Source: Nageia nagi (lineage: Eukaryota; Pinophyta). Taken from it: 64,000 nucleotides of DNA. The position numbers were made by a program, and so were the translations under genes. Where the stretch lies: the NCBI GenBank assembly GCA_050084985.1, contig JBITNC010000001.1, forward strand, positions 64,914,001-64,978,000, given 5' to 3'. Each line of letters begins with the position of its first letter. Position 1 is the stretch's first letter. Below the pieces are notes generated by a model. That model saw only the letters and a list, made by a program, of their open reading frames with translations, did no database searches and was not told the origin of the DNA. Shown piece by piece: positions 24,561 to 35,514 of this stretch.

Positions 24561-25690
24561 ATAAAAATTGAACTAAAACTTACTCAAAATGTAAGTAAAT
24601 GAACAACACCAAGCTTATGATATATTTAGATTAAATCTTGCTTTAGTGTGAATACAAATTTAACCAATCAACTTAGCATGAAATGCAAGTCTAAATGAAG
24701 ATAACAATTGTGATAGATAGCAATTTTAATTTACTTCTCTAGTTTCTTATTTGTTTAATTAGAATCTTATCATTTTTATTTTAGTTGATTTTAATGCAAG
24801 TGTTAATTCTAATTCACTTTTTTTAAGTTTCCCTAAGAGATGATTCTAGTCACGTGTTTATTAGGGTAAAGGCTTAATCTCTAGGGGGTGGAACATTTAA
24901 CATGGTATTGGAAGTACCCTATATAGGTAGTTATCATCAATAAAGGGGGAATACCACTTCGATTTTCAATTCTAAATAAGGTTTAGTCCATGGGAATCAT
25001 GTCCACATACCCTAGATAGTCCCTAATATTATGAAGGACTTTAATGCAAATAAGAAAATATGAAGTGCAACACTATAATGAGATGCAATTCTACTCCCTT
25101 AACGATGCTTGAAAATCCCATCAAATGTATGATGTTTTGAAACTTTTTTGCTTTTTGTAAATCAAAATAAAGTAAAATGATGATTTTGAATTTAAGGAGA
25201 AAAGAACACACAAGTCCCAACAATAATACAAAACCTTCTCAAGAGTTGATTTTTATATCCAAAATAATTTCCTTGTGTATGCACCAATACCCCCCAAGAT
25301 GAATGCAGGGTTTTCACTAAGAATCAGTGTGAAATGAAAGGAAATCCTAGGATGCAAGGAGCAAAGAAATAGTATAGAGAAGATACTTAAAGTAATTAAA
25401 ATTATTATCAAGATACCAATATTCCCTCCCTCTCTAATTCTTTAAGGTGTAATTCTTAGTAGGTTACAAACATCTCACAAAATGAAAGAGCTTTTGAAAA
25501 TGTACCAATCATTAAGGTAAATCAAAAGAAAACAAATAAAAATGGGTCCACACTTTCAATATGAGTGTGATCACAATCCCTAGGTATTTACAAATGCTCT
25601 ACTTGGTTTTGCAAGCCAAAAAACCATTCCTAATACAAAAGTTTGTAAAAAAGTTTAAAAGATTTAGTTCACTATTACATGGTACAGTTA
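24560..25690 (-). other. 5' leader of the Tat-type element
   Basis: No coding motif. It is AT-rich with short A/T runs and lies between gag and the 5' LTR. Confidence 0.5.
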
Positions 25691-26070
25691 GTTGCACATG
25701 GTCTAACTTTTTCTAAGAAAATACATTCTCTATTTTGATGTACAGTGAATCTGGGACTCTTTGAGTATGAAAGTTTTCCTATTTGAGAGATGTAGTGCAC
25801 TTGGGGGTAAGGCAAAATGCATCTGGTATGAGTTGTAGTATGTTTGGGGCCTCCTAGAGGTTAAATTTAGGCTTCTTTTGGGGTGCAATATGCCTAGGAA
25901 AAGGTGTTGGGATGTAGTATGCGTGAAGTATTAGGTATAGGATGTAGTATGCCTTATTTGGGGTATAGTGTGCCTATTCTATTGCCTATTTTGATCTTTG
26001 AAACTCAATTTACAATACTTTTTCTATTTTGGAATGTAGTGCACCTAGTACAAGGCATAGTGGGGATTAC
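25690..26070. repeat. Degenerate short repeats in the 5' leader
   Basis: Variants of GATGTAGTATGCCT, GATGTAGTGCACTT and GGTGCAATATGCCTAGG recur about eight times at irregular 20-60-base intervals. GC content is locally higher. Confidence 0.6.
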
Positions 26071-26317
26071 ATTTGGATAAAAATGGATGAGTTGAGCCTT
26101 CAAATTCTTAGATCTGATATGCCTCTTCCATGATGGTTTCCTATTCAAATCTCATTCAATTTTGATTGTTAAATCTTGAAAATTTACATATTCACTCACT
26201 TTTTAGGGGTAAACTTTAAAAATTTAAGAAATACAAATTTGAGATGAAAACTTAAAAAAGTTGAGAAAACATCAAATATAATCAACAGTTGGTGTTCATG
26301 TCAGGTACACTATTTAA

Positions 26318-28354
26318 TGTGCATCAAAATTCATTCTTAAAATGCACTAAGACACATAAATGAGTTAGTAACACATATAAATCTCAAGTCTACATAACAT
26401 ATATTTTTCTTAATTTGAATGATGCAAAGATTATGGTAAAGGTATGTCTAAAACTTCAAAGTATGCTTCAAAACTTGAGAATAATGATAAAGAGATCTAA
26501 ATGCATCTAACCAAGGTAGGGGGACCTCCAATTTAGCTACCTTAAGGCATTTAAATGATATTGGAGTGAGTTGCCTCACTCTAAATGGATATGTGAACCC
26601 CATAGCTACAATCAATGAAGCTAATGAAATCAAGGATGTCTATTGTGCAAGGTGTGTATGCCTAGATGTTCTTTAAATAATTTGAATGGTGTAGTTAAGA
26701 AATCTAAGTTAATCCTTATAAGTATTTATGATATTTAAAAATAATTATATTTCAAACACTAAGAACACTTCAAACCCTAAGAATGTTAAATATCCTTAAA
26801 TCTCTAAGATCTATAGATACCCATAAGGATAATAATGTATTTAAACCATTGATTAATGCATATATGGATAAATAATTGAAATTCAATGGATGAAATGTAA
26901 ATTATAATAGATTTAGCCTAACAAAATACACTAAATGCACATAATGTTTAGTGTAGGATACAAGTGTTGAACATCTAAAGTTTTTCCATGGTGAGAGTGA
27001 ATTCAAACCTGTAAAAAACTTGAACATACACTAATATTTACAATATAATGTGAGATTCACCACATGAATATTACCATAATAGGTGTAGCATGAAGATCAT
27101 AAGCTTGGTGTGGTAGAAAATTGTTCAAAAGCTTGGAATCCTTGAATTATCCTTCAAACCCTGGCCTTCAAACCCTTGAGTAATCATGGAGGAAATTAGG
27201 AGCATAAAATCATAACTATGAAATAGTAATAATAGTAAGAGGTAAGAATTTTAATTTTTCATTGGACTAAGAAGAGTAATCAGCCTTCCACCTCTCCATC
27301 CAAAAGTAGGATTTCTACCCCATCCTTAAGCCCCCATGAAGGACTGATAGATTTGCCTAATTAGACTACCCAGGAGATCCTAAAACCCCTTTCCTTGGCT
27401 CTTGAAGATGTTCAAAAGGTTGAATTGATGAAAGGATAAATAACTAAATCTAAAAAGGATTTGAATGATCATGGAGCTGAAGTAAAAGGTAGTCTTGCTT
27501 ATGAAAAGCCTACAGAGGTAAAAGAGGTATAGATGGAGAGTGAGGCACATAATTTAGCAATCATAGTATGGCCATTAGCTTCTCAGTTCTACCTTTGTAG
27601 GCTCAAATAGCCCCTGACCCTACCCTAGCGCAACCTAAGCCCTCTCAGGCTACAGGAGATACTCTACGAAAGATGGATGATGTCTCACCTAAAAAGAGGG
27701 CTAGTGAGGAGATTCATAGAGCTGTAAATAAGGAGAAACATCCCAAGCTTCTAAATATCAAACCTCATGCATGGGTACTAGTAGAGCAACCCATCCCAAA
27801 ATCAGATTCTTTAGTTCTTTAGTTCAAGGTTTATACTAGAGTAGAAGTAAGGAAAATGCAAACTGTCCTATAGTATTGTATTAGTATTACAATTTGTAGT
27901 AGTTTGTTAATATATTTTATTGTAATTTGACTCGAAGTCTTAGCTATGTTTCAAGGATATCTATGTATCATTTTTGCTACCACTAGGTATTGCTAAGTAG
28001 CGATTTCGAGAAAAGAAACCAATTTTGTGATTGATTTTTTGGGATCTAGATTAAAACCCTATGTTTTGGTAATATAATTTACCCTTATTATCAAATTTAA
28101 TTTTGCATTATGTTATATATCTCTTTTACAACTTAAGTTCAATAGGTATAGATACCCACTTTTGCACTTTATTTAAGTTTTAATTCATTTTATCTCTTTT
28201 TCAAATATTTTAACTTTTTAAGAAATATTTAGCTCTTTTAGAATATTTTAACTTTTTGATCATTAAGATATTATAAATTAAGCAACATCATCAATTAAGC
28301 ATGCCAATGCAAATAATCCATTCTATTGAAAATGTTTATTTTTTTATGTCTACA
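26318..28354 (-). repeat. 5' LTR of the Tat-type element, carrying an insertion
   Basis: Right-hand LTR, matching 2133-3326. The match is collinear up to 27263 and resumes at 28097-28109; the extra 846 bases are a separate insertion. Without it the LTR is 1191 bp, within three bases of the other copy. The flank on the right is CTTAA (28355-28359). Confidence 0.87.
27264..28109 (+). mobile_element. Retroposed insertion in the LTR, possibly a 5'-truncated LINE
   Basis: The insertion is bounded by a 13-base duplication with one mismatch: TTAATTTTTCATT at 27251-27263 and TTAATTTTGCATT at 28097-28109; the other LTR has this site once. Duplications of this length are typical of LINE-type target-primed insertion rather than LTR elements (5 bp). 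A plus-strand frame near 27600-27830 reads KMDDVSPKKRASEEIHRAV and stops at SLVL, followed by about 270 bases that look like a 3' untranslated region. I do not recognise the protein. No poly-A tail is visible, so a transposon of another kind remains possible. Confidence 0.7.
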
Positions 28355-28668
28355 CTTAATCATCACCAAGAACTTTATAACATTTCCCCTTTGACCAAGA
28401 ATAGACATGAAACTCTTTCAAACAACTAAACACTTTCAAGGACCCTCTTTATTTCTTTTTTGCAATAGTTTTTTCCTCAAATCCCTTACTCAATATAAGG
28501 TCTCCTACTAATTGAAGTGAAAATAGTACATGTAGATGACATCAAAAGGAGGGGACCCAAGCTATTATTGTCATTATTTAGGAAAGTATTTATTTGAATC
28601 TTATTTATAGATTTTTTTTCTTTTTAATTCACTTTAGTATGTAGTCTTGGTTCCTATCACTACATTTC
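28355..28668 (+). other. 3' interior fragment of a further Gypsy element
   Basis: Short stretch between the right flank of the Tat-type element and the polypurine tract at 28669. No coding motif. Confidence 0.45.
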
Positions 28669-28680
28669 TAAAAGGGGATA
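28669..28680 (+). other. Polypurine tract of a second Gypsy element
   Basis: TAAAAGGGGATA directly precedes TGTGGACACC, the usual arrangement of a polypurine tract and an LTR start in plant Gypsy elements, here on the plus strand. Confidence 0.7.
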
Positions 28681-30300
28681 TGTGGACACCTAAATTTAAT
28701 TTTTGATTTCTTTAAAAATTATATTTTAGGTATCTAAATAAAAATTATTTAATTAGATGAATTTCTAAAAACCATCCTTAATTTATGGATGTATGAATCA
28801 ATGTGCTCTATTTTATCAATGCTTACAAGTTTTTAAAGGAGGAGGGAATCTCATTATCAATTCTTATCGTAATCAAGGTCTATCAAGTTTGTAATCAATT
28901 ATGTCTTAAACAATACTCTTTGATTATCAAGAACATCCATCAACATAAGATTGATCATCCAAATGAGGTCCTCTACAAATCTGTCTTTGAAAGGATTGAT
29001 AATCATGTAGGAAATGGACTAATCATGCACCTAGAATTACTAGTGCTTTATTTTTATGATGCCTCAACTCTTGGGAAAGATGGATTCTTATATTAACCTC
29101 CCAAATATCAAACTTGATTTTTGTTAATAAGTATAACTACTAAATTTCATTTTGTACTTTGCTTGGTTTGTAATAAACAGATAGGAGCCTAATTGTTATC
29201 AAGAATTGTTTTAATCCACTATCATACTAATATAGGTATAAATCTCATCTAAACCATTTTAAGTTAGGAGTGCAAGTGAGAATTAACCATTGTCATATAA
29301 TAAAGTACATTCTTGCTATATCATTGTCAAACTTTCAATTTACTTCATGTAGATTCTATTGCATTTATTATTATTAATTTAATACATAAATCAATTTGAA
29401 GTATCTAAAATAAACATATATAATAATTTCATTTTTTCTATTTTTAAACATGCATATATTTTATATTAGAGAATATTCAAAAGAGCAGTGTTCAAAGTAT
29501 TATAATGGCAATTTTTTTAGAAGAAATTTCCTAACATCTTCATTTGATTTTCAATCAAATTTTAAACTCCTAAAATTAAATTTTAAACATTCAAAAATAT
29601 TTTTATACATTTTAAATGAACATAAATAATGATCATTAACATAACTAAAAACTAAAATAACTTTAAAACACTTTCTCATGCTTATAAAAAAGTTAAAAAA
29701 CTACTTTCTGAAAATAAAATTTATAGTAACAAAATATTAACAAATTCTTTAAAGAATAACTCGTACCAAACTTTAGTAATTCAATTCGTAAATTTTATTT
29801 ATTATATATAATAACACCTTAAAATATTCATTAATATTATATTTTTAATAAATTTAGTTTATATTTTATATTAATATTTTAACTTTTTTTTCTAATATTC
29901 ATATTACTTAATTACTCAAAATGAATAAATAATGATTTTCAACTAACTCTCAAAGAATAAATCTATAATGTATTAATAAATTAATTTTCAAAAATTGAAT
30001 AAATTAATTTTTTAAGTTTTATTATAAGAATTTGTGCTAAATTTAATGTTTAATCAAATATCAATTTAATGTGAAATTCTGAATCCATTTCAAGAGAGTT
30101 AGGGGATAAGGATAAGTACAAATTCTCATTAGTAAAGTTTCAAATTTCAATCCCTCACACCCTTGAATGTTGGTATCAGAAAAATATGTAACATCATTTA
30201 TCAAATTCTCAATATCAAATTTGATCCTTATTCCATTTTAGGTACCAGACATACATGCTATGTAATAACCTACTACAACTATCTGTCCCATAGATATAAT
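28681..30300 (+). repeat. Probable Gypsy 3' LTR, right end unclear
   Basis: It begins TGTGGACACCTAAATTT, close to the TGTAGACAC starts of the other two Gypsy LTRs in this window. No second copy or clear terminal CA was found, so the end coordinate is only a guess; the sequence changes character near 30300-30440 where GC content rises. An open stretch at 28803-29096 has no recognisable domain. Confidence 0.5.
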
Positions 30301-30660
30301 TTACCTTTACCATTATAAAATTAAAGATTAAATTTTTTTATTAATAAATAAAACAGTTTTTATAAGAATTAAACATAAAACACAAATCCTAACATGATCA
30401 ACATACAATCAACTCAACTGTAACCAATTCCACGACTATTCCTTTCAACAATTAAATAAAACTGTGATGACGAGGAAGGTTGTTTTGTCAAATAAACTAT
30501 ATGACCTTTCAATTCCAACAAAAATGTGCAATAAATGTGGTAGTGGACATTACCCTAACAACCACGCCACTTTTGGACCAAGCATAGACTGTTAGTCATC
30601 TTTTGTCAATGATGGATCTCTTCAAGAGTATAAATCCATTGCAATTATGACTTTTCAATA

Positions 30661-30671
30661 GAGCCGTTGGA
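30661..30671 (-). promoter_or_regulatory. MSA-like element 1
   Basis: Minus-strand TCCAACGGCTC matches the MSA consensus YCYAACGGYYA at ten of eleven positions. MSA elements bind three-repeat MYB (MYB3R) proteins and drive G2/M-phase transcription in plants. Confidence 0.5.
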
Positions 30672-30762
30672 GTGGAATGCAATGCCATGAATGGATTCCA
30701 CTTGAACAATCCAGCAGCACATTACAAAGAAACTGTTCCAACTCCGAGCAACAAGCAATAAC

Positions 30763-30773
30763 TAACCGTTGGA
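30763..30773 (-). promoter_or_regulatory. MSA element 2, full consensus match
   Basis: Minus-strand TCCAACGGTTA fits all eleven positions of the MSA consensus YCYAACGGYYA. It lies 508 bases before the start codon at 31281, and 102 bases from element 1 in the same orientation. Confidence 0.6.
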
Positions 30774-31280
30774 AACCTTAGCCGTTTGCATGTCCTGAGC
30801 TGGTAATATGCCATGGCGTACGTTACAGTTACCAAGAGAAAAAACTGTGAAGATAACATGTGTCTTCTGTTTGTTGGGTAGAGTGTCAAAAATGTCTCCT
30901 CACATTATCAAGTGGTGGAACAGCTGGGTGATGGTTGTTATTAAGGTTGTCATAATGGTGGCATTGGATGCTTTTGGGGTTGGGAGTTGGGGAATAGAGA
31001 TAGGCTCAAATTGTTTTGGATTCGGTGGAAATGAAGTGGCATTCAACAGGAACCAAAGATAACGAACTCTTTTTTCAGCTAGATATTTTTATTAATGGAG
31101 CGGCCTTGATGCATCGAAGTGGCCCACAAACTCATCTCAACCAGGCTGGTCCAGATATTCCCTAAGCTCTTTGCTTAGTGGTTTGTCATAATATCTTGTT
31201 TGGTAGGAGATATGACTGGGCTTTAAATAAGATTATGTTGTGATTATTGATTTGTGGTGATTTGAGGAGCTGTGAAGGCC

Positions 31281-31759
31281 ATGGCTAGGAAAATCATTGT
31301 TCTGTCTCAGGTCTTGTGTAGAAATGGTTGTGATGAGTATGTGCCCATTACTGCCAAGGAAGAAGAGGTGACCTCAAAAAGGAGTTCTGATAGAATGGAG
31401 GCTGGTTTTTGTGGGTGTTGCCGCGGAGCTTCTTCCAAGTTCATTATATCTATTTCATTACATGATGAGAGCATTTCTGGGCTTTGGAAATGGTTGTCGA
31501 AGTGGGTGAGTGCGAAGAAGAGAATGGTGGGAGAATGTGCGTTGAAGGGAAGGTGATATTGGAGCGTACACAGGTGGTATGGAAGCGTGTTTACTGGAAG
31601 GTGAAGTCTGAGTTGAGAAAATCCTTGAAACCCAAAGAAAGGCAGAGATTTACATACGATGCTGAGAGTTATTCGCAGAATTTTGATGAGGGCTGCTGGA
31701 AGGAGGACAATTTCCATTTTTGTGCTCGCAAATTTGGTGCTGGTGGGGAAAGCAATTGA
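31281..31759 (+). pseudogene. Small plant-specific protein gene of unknown function, frameshifted
   Basis: This is the only locus that does not look transposon-derived. The ATG at 31281 sits in a strong plant context (GGCCATGGCT). The first frame reads MARKIIVLSQVLCRN, a cysteine group FCGCCRG, and LWKWLSKWVSAKKR, then stops at 31556. A second frame continues the apparent protein with VVWKRVYWKVKSELRKSLKP and RFTYDAESYSQNFDEG, ending at 31759. From memory this Trp-Lys-Arg then FxYD-x-SYxxNFD pattern resembles small plant proteins of unknown function, about 130-170 residues; that link is unverified. The span is 479 bases, not a multiple of three, so one frame change lies at about 31500-31560. 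It may be a real disabling mutation, a sequencing error or, less likely, a missed short intron (no sensible GT-AG pair seen). Confidence 0.6.
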
Positions 31760-32340
31760 ATTTGGGTCATGGGTTTTGGTCTTGATTATGGTATTGGTTT
31801 TGTGATTTGGGGATGTAGCTGAATTTTGATAGTTTGGAATACATATCATTCTTTTATTCTTTATGGATCATATTTGTTGTTGTTGGACGTATTTGAAGCT
31901 TTCTTGTGCTTACGATGGCCACCGAATTCGTGAAATGATTAGTTTTTTATAGTTGGTTTGGAAGGTAGCTGTTATGTAAATTTTGTGCAGATGAAGCATT
32001 AACAGTTGAGATTGCAGAGTTTGTCGCAAAATGATGCCTCTGCGTTGTGGGTAATTTCCATTGCTATTATAAGGAATTAAAAACATATCCAACAAAAATG
32101 AAACAAACAGAACACTATGACCAGGGTATGTATGAAGGCAAAAGTAAATTGGCTTTGAGTTGTGGCTGTTTTACATGTTGTACGAGGATATATTGATACA
32201 GCTGTTTTATACATTGTTTACAGCTATTTCATACATGGTCTACTGCTATTTCTGTCTCACACAACTCAATAACCTTTTACCCACAACTATGTATGAATAC
32301 AGAATGAAGAGTCAAAGATAATTTATGCTATGATTCACGT
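31760..32340 (+). other. 3' flank of the small gene
   Basis: Probably a 3' untranslated region followed by unique intergenic DNA. T-rich with no clear AATAAA near the stop. No gene seen. Confidence 0.4.
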
Positions 32341-32342
32341 TT

Positions 32343-33077
32343 CCATTACTTTTGGTTATTATTATGAAGGTCCTGTTAGAAATGACATGCTTTAATAATT
32401 TCACCTATTTCTAAGGTCCAAAAGACAAAAAGATTCTTCCACCTTTTAAGTCTTGGATCTTGGATATTTAATAGAATTATTTTACCTCTGAACTTATAGG
32501 TGTGTCTCTATGCTATGCCTAAAAACGAATGTGTAGTCATTAGTGGTGCTCCCACAACATGGTGTACATGTTCAATTGTAAACCCTATGACATCACATTG
32601 TAAGCCTGTTTGGTCTTCCATATGAACATTGGAAAATAAAAAATGGAATTACTTAATAATGCTTTTAGATGACATGCTTTTAATTCATTTTATTATGATA
32701 AATAGATTAAATTAATTAGATTTGAATTATTTTTGTTTTCTTCTTCTTGAACGGTGTTTTTCTACTTTATTAGTATTGAATTCTATATGATTAATCTTTT
32801 TTAAATTATTTTAAAACTTTTTAACTATATTGCTTAGTATGTTGATTATCATTTTATATTCAATAAAATATAAAACATTATTGATTACATATTTTTTGTT
32901 GAACATAAAATAATATAAAACTTGTCATAAAACTTATTTATATGCTTCTTGTTGAAGTTCAAGCTATTATTCATTGTAAGATTAAAGGCAAACAAAATTA
33001 AAATATGACACAATAAAGTCATAAATATCTTCACCTTTATTGGAAGTAAATATTGCCATTTCAAACTATCATCTTAG
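32343..33077. repeat. Direct repeat A, copy 1 (about 735 bp)
   Basis: Starts at TACTTTTGGTTATTATTATG and ends near GCCATTTCAAACTATC. The copy at 36215-36965 is collinear with it, including TGTTAGAAATGAC, CCAAAAGACAAAAAG, GTGCTCCCACAACATG and CCATATGAACATTGG. No coding content. Could be LTRs or a segmental duplication; TG/CA ends and a target duplication were not found. Confidence 0.75.
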
Positions 33078-33690
33078 ATGATTTTTATAAAAATGATGAT
33101 GAATGTGTGCTTTTATTTCAACACATCTTTTTAAAATACTTTATAATAATGAGGATGGATGTGTGTTCTTATTAATCATACTAATTAAGCCACTAACCCA
33201 TATAGCTAAAGGCTATGATATTGTTATTGTTATAATTGTCATAGTTCTTGTGAATATGTGTTAAATTTATATATTTCCTATGATATATTAATGGTTATCT
33301 TGTTCTAAAGCTAGTCAATATTATTCCTTTATAAATTTTGAATTTGATTTGTATTAATGTCCATCAATGACCAAAAGAGGTCAATGGGACTATCGAGAGT
33401 GTCTAATGCATTTCTAGAGAAAATAAAGTAAGAAAATAGTATGACAAATGATATACAAGATATGTCAATCATGGATTACTCCCAACATTCAAGGTTGAAA
33501 AAAGTGAGTAATATAAGACTTGGATGTCATCATCGATGATCTATATTAGATTCGACGATGAGTTGATCTTAGTGTATCTATGTGACCACCCTCATACTTC
33601 CTAATTGTGGCTTTTGAAGGTTAGAATAATGAAGTAATAAGTCAAAATCCTATTGTCTTTTGCAAACTATTACTAAGTAGTTCTTTCCTG
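33078..33690. other. Intergenic, no gene seen
   Basis: Nothing recognised apart from a possible eroded extension of the LINE remnant to its right. Confidence 0.4.
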
Positions 33691-33699
33691 ATATTGAAT

Positions 33700-35165
33700 A
33701 ATTCTCAAATGAAAAGAGCAATGTATCTATATCTTCATAATTAATCCAAGATTTTAATGTATGGGTATCTTTGAATAAGAAATAATATCTACCTTGTATC
33801 TAATAATAGACAAGATAGGTGAAAATAAAATGCTCCTCAAATTCCACATCAATATGCAAATACTTTGATCTCTAGGGAGGTGATGATCTATCTCAATACG
33901 TAGCTGGTGGGAGAAAACTTGTAGGTGGTTAGAGGAAACTTGAGGGTGTGTGACATCTTTATCAAGTTATATTTTAGAGTAGTGATCAATCCATTCTCTA
34001 GTAGGAGATAAAAGTTTGAGTAATGGAGCACTCTTGATAAAAGAGGTTCCTATATATCATTCCAAGTAGCTTTTAAATATGCTAAGTAGATCTCATCTTG
34101 AATATCCTAATTGGATTATGGTGCATTGATTGATGATTTAGTAGGAGGAAGTTCCATGATGTCTAAGCCAAGAGATTGAAGCAAAGTAGTAGTTTGAGCA
34201 TACCAATAATTTTTTATCCCTTGATTGGCCAATTATATTGAGGATTGTATTTCTATATGGATATATTCTCATATTTTCCATATAATAAAATCTATGCAGT
34301 AAAGAGACAACATGAAATAATGCTGATACAAATAATGGACAAGCACCAAAATTAGTTAAAATGATAGGACATGGAATAGTTATTTTGGAATGAATGAACT
34401 TGGACAACATTGAGATGAGGATCCTTTCAATATGAGATGAACCCAATTGTTTGAGGCTAGGGCCCCAAATTTCATAACCATAAAGTAGTGTAAGGGTAAA
34501 AAGAGTGTGGAAGAGTATGATATTCGTATTGATATCCTAAAACTAGAGATGAAAGCATTACTTATCCAGAGAGGCTTAGGTAGAATAACATTTGTTTAGC
34601 CTTACTTGAGATGTAGGTATCAAGTTGAAGGTAGGTCCTATGAAAAGAACTCGCAAATATGTGTACGATGTGCCAATCTCAATAACCTTCACTTTATATG
34701 TGATATAAATAAAAGAGAGATCTTTCTTGGGTAGGTTTAATATCATAATTTTTATTTTCTAGAGATTAACTTCTAATCCATGCAAGTTAGAGTATGTGCC
34801 AAGTATGTCTAGCTATTATTGAAGTGTTTTTGTTGTGTGTGACATTAGGATAATATCATCAACAAATAGCAAAATGATAATAACACTACCAAAAAGTAAG
34901 CAACATGTACTCTTAGCCAGAGAGTCCATAGTGAACACCAATTTATCAATATACAAAAGAGTGTAGGTGAAAGGGGAAAGTCCTATTTAACCCCCATAGT
35001 AAGTACTATGGACATCTTTTTTTTTTTTTTTATAGATCCAATTTTAACTTATCCAGTAACTTTTTCATATAGGGTCATAACAAATAAAGTAACCTCCTTT
35101 GGAATGCCTAGATCCTTCAACCTTTGAAGAAGTAATATTTTACCAACTAATGTACTATTAAAATT
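33700..35165 (-). pseudogene. LINE reverse transcriptase remnant
   Basis: From right to left on the minus strand: LLQRLKDLGIPKEVTLFVM (35049-35276), then IGLSPFTYTLLYIDKLVF, the catalytic region LLFVDDIILMSHTTKTLQ near 34850 (the usual FADD is VDD here, both Asp kept), NLHGLEVNL, then LFHTLFTLTLLYGYEIWGPS near 34480-34530 and SHIERILISMLSKF (34390-34440). This is a non-LTR reverse transcriptase with its thumb and C-terminal segment. A run of 15-16 T at 35019-35034 interrupts the frame. Endonuclease and ORF1 were not found, so it is truncated at its 5' side, and no tail or target duplication was seen. Confidence 0.8.
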
Positions 35166-35514
35166 AACCCTACAATTTCTTGCATATATATATATTTTTG
35201 AAGTATTATTTAATTTATTGTATGCTAGATTACTGAAAAGGTATGATATTAAAAGATTTATAAAGCTAATCACCAATAATCTAAATAGTGTTATAAAACT
35301 ATTTTATTCAATATAATTATTATGTTCTTAGGTAATATTTTTAGAATGTTATTACACTTAGGATGGTTGTAGAAATTTGTATACCATTTACTTTCAATGA
35401 GATGATATTAAAATATATAATACAATTTTCTAATAATTTTGTTAAAGTTGTACATCGTTATAAGAAAGGAGTACAATCATATTACTAGCATCCATGATAT
35501 CCTATATTATAATA
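35166..35514. other. AT-rich spacer
   Basis: No gene or repeat motif recognised. Confidence 0.4.

Larger units (their letters stand above)
2133..28354 (-). mobile_element. Tat-type Ty3/Gypsy retrotransposon, about 26 kb with nested insertions
   Basis: Two directly repeated LTRs bound this element: 2133-3326 (1194 bp) and 26318-28354 (1191 bp once an 846-bp insertion is removed). Flanking pentamers are CTTGA on the left and CTTAA on the right, a one-mismatch target duplication. On the minus strand the LTR starts TGTAGACA and ends TGCACA, and a polypurine tract lies directly before the left (3') LTR. Gag, protease, RT, RNase H, a second RNase H and integrase follow in Gypsy order from right to left. 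The second RNase H and the antisense PMD frame in the 3' part are known features of the plant Tat lineage. A convincing primer-binding site was not found next to 26317. Removing the nested element (12043-19591) and the LTR insertion leaves about 17.8 kb. All frames are broken. Confidence 0.88.
30440..31280 (+). promoter_or_regulatory. Promoter and 5' region of the small gene
   Basis: A GC-richer, lower-repeat stretch upstream of the start codon at 31281. It contains two good mitosis-specific activator sites (listed separately), a third weaker CCGTT site at 30779-30789, and a TATA-like TTTAAATAAG near 31222-31231 about 50 bases before the ATG. A short open frame at 30808-31062 has no recognised family and is more likely chance or upstream ORF than a gene. 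Confidence 0.5.

Noticed and set aside
26281-26317. Primer-binding site of the large Tat-type element
   Set aside because: The sequence next to the 5' LTR on the minus strand (AGTGTACCTGACATGAAC) does not match a tRNA end that I can name; probably decayed.
28803-29096. 97-codon plus-strand frame
   Set aside because: No recognisable domain and it lies inside a probable LTR; AT-rich chance frame.
30808-31062. 84-codon frame upstream of the small gene
   Set aside because: Hydrophobic and Gly-rich but without a family match; may be an upstream frame in the 5' region, not supported as a gene.
31307-31849. 180-codon open frame on the minus strand
   Set aside because: It is exactly antisense to the small gene, whose plus-strand frames have the better start context and recognisable motif; it shows no domain.
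35019-35034. T run as the tail of an independent retroposon
   Set aside because: LINE reverse transcriptase motifs continue on both sides, so it is more simply an expansion inside the remnant.
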